DNA from: DATFVA01 sp963832355
GTDB lineage: Bacteria > Bacteroidota > Ignavibacteria > Ignavibacteriales > Ignavibacteriaceae
DNA length: 64,000 bases
Assembly: GCA_963832355.1 (NCBI GenBank)
Contig: CAWHTX010000019.1
Location: forward strand, 234,275-298,274
Direction of reading: 5' to 3'
Part shown: piece after piece, positions 61,667-64,000 of the stretch
How the letters are laid out: every line of letters begins with the position of its first letter
Numbering within the stretch: the stretch's first letter is position 1
Made by a program: the position numbers and the translations under genes
Notes under the pieces: generated by a model
The model's database searches: none
What the model saw: the letters and a program-made list of their open reading frames with translations, nothing else
Told to the model about the DNA's origin: nothing

Positions 61667-63169
61667 TTACTGTGTTGCCGCCTTTAGCCTTTTCAGGAAT
61701 ATCACTACAAGTCCCGCCGCTATCAATGACGTAACCACCAGCAGCAGGAAGAACTGCCAGAGCTCCCAGTTCTGATAGAACCGGCCGACGAAACCCGACA
61801 GGTAATTGCCAACAGCTGTGGCGCCGAACCAGCCTCCCATCATCAGGCCTTTGATTTTTGCGGGGGCAACCTTCGAGACGAACGAGAGTCCCATAGGACT
61901 TAAGTGCAGCTCTGCCAGCGTAAGCGTAAAGTACGTTCCTATCAGCCAGAAAGGAGAAACTGTTTCAGGAGAAACGCCGCCGCTAATAGAATATACGGGC
62001 GGAAGTCCTGTTGATGCAATCACCATAACCATATAAGCCAGTGCTGTTATCAGCATTCCTATCCCGATCTTTGCCGGCGACGATGGTTCCTTCCCCTTCT
62101 TGTTGAGCCATGCAAAATATCCCACTATTACAGGGGTCAGCAGAACAATGAACATAGGATTAAATGACTGGAACTGTTCGGGTGCAATCGAGTTGATATC
62201 GGAAAGACTGTTCAGTTTATAAATAATTACAATCAGTCCTACCAGCACAAAGAGACTGCCGATACCCTTCGTTTTAACCGAGGTCTTCCTGTTGAGAGCA
62301 ACCGCCCCTCCCAGTATAACCGCCAGGACGGCATGGAGACCAACAACATCAAAAAGGATATAAGTAAATTTATGTACAGCGCTGAAAGTATAGTCCCTTG
62401 CGAAAAGAGAAAGGGCCGCGCCGTTCTGATGGAAAGCCATCCAGAAGAAAATTACGATTGCAAAGATAGTAAGGAGAGCAACAACCCTGTCTTTTTCCTG
62501 TTTCTTGGTAAGGGTAGCATCCTTCTCTGAATTCGGCTGTGTTTTAGAACGATAGTCGGCATCAGCATAGTATTTTCTGAAAATGGTAAATACCAGCAGC
62601 GAAACGATCATTCCCGCAGATGCTACGGCAAATACGGCGTTATAACCATGCGCAAGGGTCGTTCCGAAATTCTCCATAAAGAACTGTCTTACCCCGGCAG
62701 CTGCAAAAGGAGCATAGAAAGCGCCTATGTTGATTCCCATATAAAAAATATTGTAGCCCGCATCTTTCAGCGATCCGGAGGTATGAGCATACAGGTTGCC
62801 GACCAGCACGGAAATGTTTGCCTTGAACATGCCGTTGCCGATGCAGACAACAGCCAGGGCGATATAGAGCAGGAAGGGCGTATCTGTAGGAACAGCCATC
62901 AATGCGTAACCGATACACATCGTAATTGCGCCGATGATGATGGTTTTACCGTAACCGAGAAGGTTATCGGCAATCCAGCCGCCCAGGATTGGTGTAAAAT
63001 ACACAAAAGCAATAAAGATACCGTAAACGTTAGTAACAGTAGCGGCGTCCCACCCGAAATTTTCGCTTAAATAATAAACAAAGATCGCGAGCATCGTGTA
63101 AAAACCGAACCGCTCCCACATTTCTGTAAAAAAGAGTACGTATAGTCCTTTTGGATGTCCTTTAAACAT
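61667..63169 (-). CDS. POT-family proton-dependent oligopeptide transporter
   Basis: The 500-residue protein has 12 or more membrane segments. Signatures are FFTEMWERFGFYTMLAIF (ExxERF at the first helix), GGWIADNLLGYGKTI, ANISVLVGNLYA and FYMGINIGAFYAPFAA (PTR2 motif). It couples uptake of di- and tripeptides to protons. Length and motifs are complete. A single gene facing the five-gene unit end to end. Confidence 0.95.
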   Translation of the reverse strand: MFKGHPKGLYVLFFTEMWERFGFYTMLAIFVYYLSENFGWDAATVTNVYGIFIAFVYFTPILGGWIADNLLGYGKTIIIGAITMCIGYALMAVPTDTPFLLYIALAVVCIGNGMFKANISVLVGNLYAHTSGSLKDAGYNIFYMGINIGAFYAPFAAAGVRQFFMENFGTTLAHGYNAVFAVASAGMIVSLLVFTIFRKYYADADYRSKTQPNSEKDATLTKKQEKDRVVALLTIFAIVIFFWMAFHQNGAALSLFARDYTFSAVHKFTYILFDVVGLHAVLAVILGGAVALNRKTSVKTKGIGSLFVLVGLIVIIYKLNSLSDINSIAPEQFQSFNPMFIVLLTPVIVGYFAWLNKKGKEPSSPAKIGIGMLITALAYMVMVIASTGLPPVYSISGGVSPETVSPFWLIGTYFTLTLAELHLSPMGLSFVSKVAPAKIKGLMMGGWFGATAVGNYLSGFVGRFYQNWELWQFFLLLVVTSLIAAGLVVIFLKRLKAATQ

Positions 63170-63326
63170 CTGGCCTCCGTTATTCTTTAGGGTGAATTAA
63201 GATATGTTTTTTCTCTCCTATGCGAGCATTATAAATCTGCTTTTCGAATTATACGAAAAGAACCTCTTTAGTAACAAGTTTTTTTTGAATTATTTACTGA
63301 AGCTGCGCAGAATGGTTCAATTTGTC

Positions 63327-63347
63327 ATTCCGAGCTTGTTTCGGAAT
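63327..63347. repeat. REP-like palindrome, ATTCCGA type
   Basis: ATTCCGA-gcttgtt-TCGGAAT, preceded by GTC. It is the ATTCC variant of the REP-like family, in the 267-bp gap between the peptide transporter and the last lipoprotein. No gene was found in this gap. Confidence 0.75.
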
Positions 63348-63436
63348 CTAAGGCGTGATATCAAGTCACAGCCGGTTGACTATACTGTATTCTATTATTA
63401 AGTTCTATAACCATCATTAACGTTGAGAGGGAGGCA

Positions 63437-63856
63437 ATGAAAAATAATTTTACTACTTATTTCTCTATCTCAGTTACGGTTTTATTTTCTCTTCTTTTTT
63501 TATACGGCTGCAGCAGCGACAAATACGAGAAAAAGCAGCTCGATAAAGGAGAGCTTTATTACGATAATACGGTTTCGGTTGATAAAGTCGATCTCCTCGG
63601 CAAGTATATAAACCAGTGCGCGATTTTCAATGATGAGGTGCATAAGGCGAGACTTACAAAGTCAGACAGCACATATGAAATATGTCTTTGCGTTCCTCCG
63701 GAGATGATCAACAGCGAACAGTACCAGAGTTACACGGAGATCCTTGCGATGCAGCTATCCGACGATGTATTCGACAAGTCGAAGGTCAAGATCCATCTCT
63801 CTGACAGCACCTACAACGCCAAGGTCACGAAATCCTCACCTTCAAAGGAATTGTAA
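63437..63856 (+). CDS. Hypothetical lipoprotein
   Basis: GGGAGG seven bases before the ATG gives the start. The 139-residue protein has a lipoprotein signal (LLFLYGC, Cys near 25). No family was recognised. It carries two further Cys (YICLCVPP-type segment YEICLCVPPEM), which could form a disulfide. Terminal palindromes follow the stop. Confidence 0.75.
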   Translation: MKNNFTTYFSISVTVLFSLLFLYGCSSDKYEKKQLDKGELYYDNTVSVDKVDLLGKYINQCAIFNDEVHKARLTKSDSTYEICLCVPPEMINSEQYQSYTEILAMQLSDDVFDKSKVKIHLSDSTYNAKVTKSSPSKEL

Positions 63857-63874
63857 CAGGTATTCATAAATGTC

Positions 63875-63973
63875 ATTCCGAATTCATTTCGGAATCCGGA
63901 TCCTGAAACCAGTTCAGTAAGATTTTTTGAGAGTGTTGGTTGGCTTCAGCCATTACCGTTGACTTTAGTCAAC
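63875..63973. repeat. Cluster of REP-like palindromes at the window end
   Basis: ATTCCGAA-ttcat-TTCGGAAT (63875-63895) and a CTGAA-accag-TTCAG palindrome (63903-63917) lie near TGGCT-tc-AGCCA (63941-63952) and GTTGACT-tt-AGTCAAC (63958-63973). The first two belong to the REP-like family; the last two are different small palindromes. Confidence 0.7.
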
Positions 63974-64000
63974 AGATTCATATCGGGATAGTGTTTTTTA

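Noticed and set aside
63204..63401. A 65-codon plus-strand frame near the window end
   Set aside because: It reads through the ATTCCGA palindrome and has no ribosome site.

Overview
The window looks like a stretch of chromosome from an Ignavibacteria-like member of the Bacteroidota/Chlorobi (FCB) group. The evidence is several secreted proteins with C-terminal Por/type IX sorting domains built around N-P-F-N-P-T-T or related Y-P-N-P-F motifs, many lipoproteins and outer-membrane beta-barrels, a pyruvate:ferredoxin oxidoreductase, a monomeric isocitrate dehydrogenase, carAB, hslVU and rpoN. No rRNA, tRNA, CRISPR array, integrase or transposase was seen. The assignment is inference from protein style only.

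Layout. 1-16.2 kb is carbohydrate-centred: an edge-truncated CBM9/DUF5916 outer-membrane protein, a GH38 alpha-mannosidase, a ribose-type sugar ABC transporter (binding lipoprotein, ATPase broken by a one-base frameshift, permease), a GH63-like glucosidase, a GH15 glucoamylase/trehalase-like enzyme and a six-BON-domain envelope protein. 16.3-25.8 kb is central metabolism: a dihydroorotate-dehydrogenase-like protein next to PFOR, a CYTH phosphatase, a DUF481 protein and monomeric NADP-IDH. 26-36.3 kb holds two toxin-antitoxin modules (DUF433/DUF5615; MqsR-like toxin with a zinc finger-HTH-Panacea antitoxin), a beta-helix type IX cargo, carAB and PIN-PhoH. 36.5-46.4 kb is mnmA, a phosphoesterase and a run of envelope proteins. 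46.9-51.6 kb is a minus-strand housekeeping cluster (DUF3109, rpoN, an ICMT-like methyltransferase, hslV, hslU). 51.7-64 kb has an SDR, a protein in a segment bracketed by a 26-bp direct repeat, a 1550-residue lamin-tail-domain protein, a five-gene cluster (lipoprotein, PIG-L deacetylase, GNAT, DinB, cupin), a POT peptide transporter and a lipoprotein.

The most unusual material is between the genes. Two near-consensus sigma-54 promoters (GG-N10-GC) each sit in front of an unannotated short transcription unit. One (39231-39470, minus) has a promoter, an AAAGGAG ribosome site, a 37-codon single-span membrane peptide and a terminator. The other (58675-59086, plus) heads a terminator-ended region with no convincing ORF, a candidate non-coding RNA of about 143 or 386 nt. 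The sigma-54 gene itself is in the window. Several families of short palindromic repeats fill the intergenic gaps. In two of them the stems differ in sequence but keep complementarity, so they are probably structured elements. One family is an array of GGCCG motifs spaced one helical turn apart.
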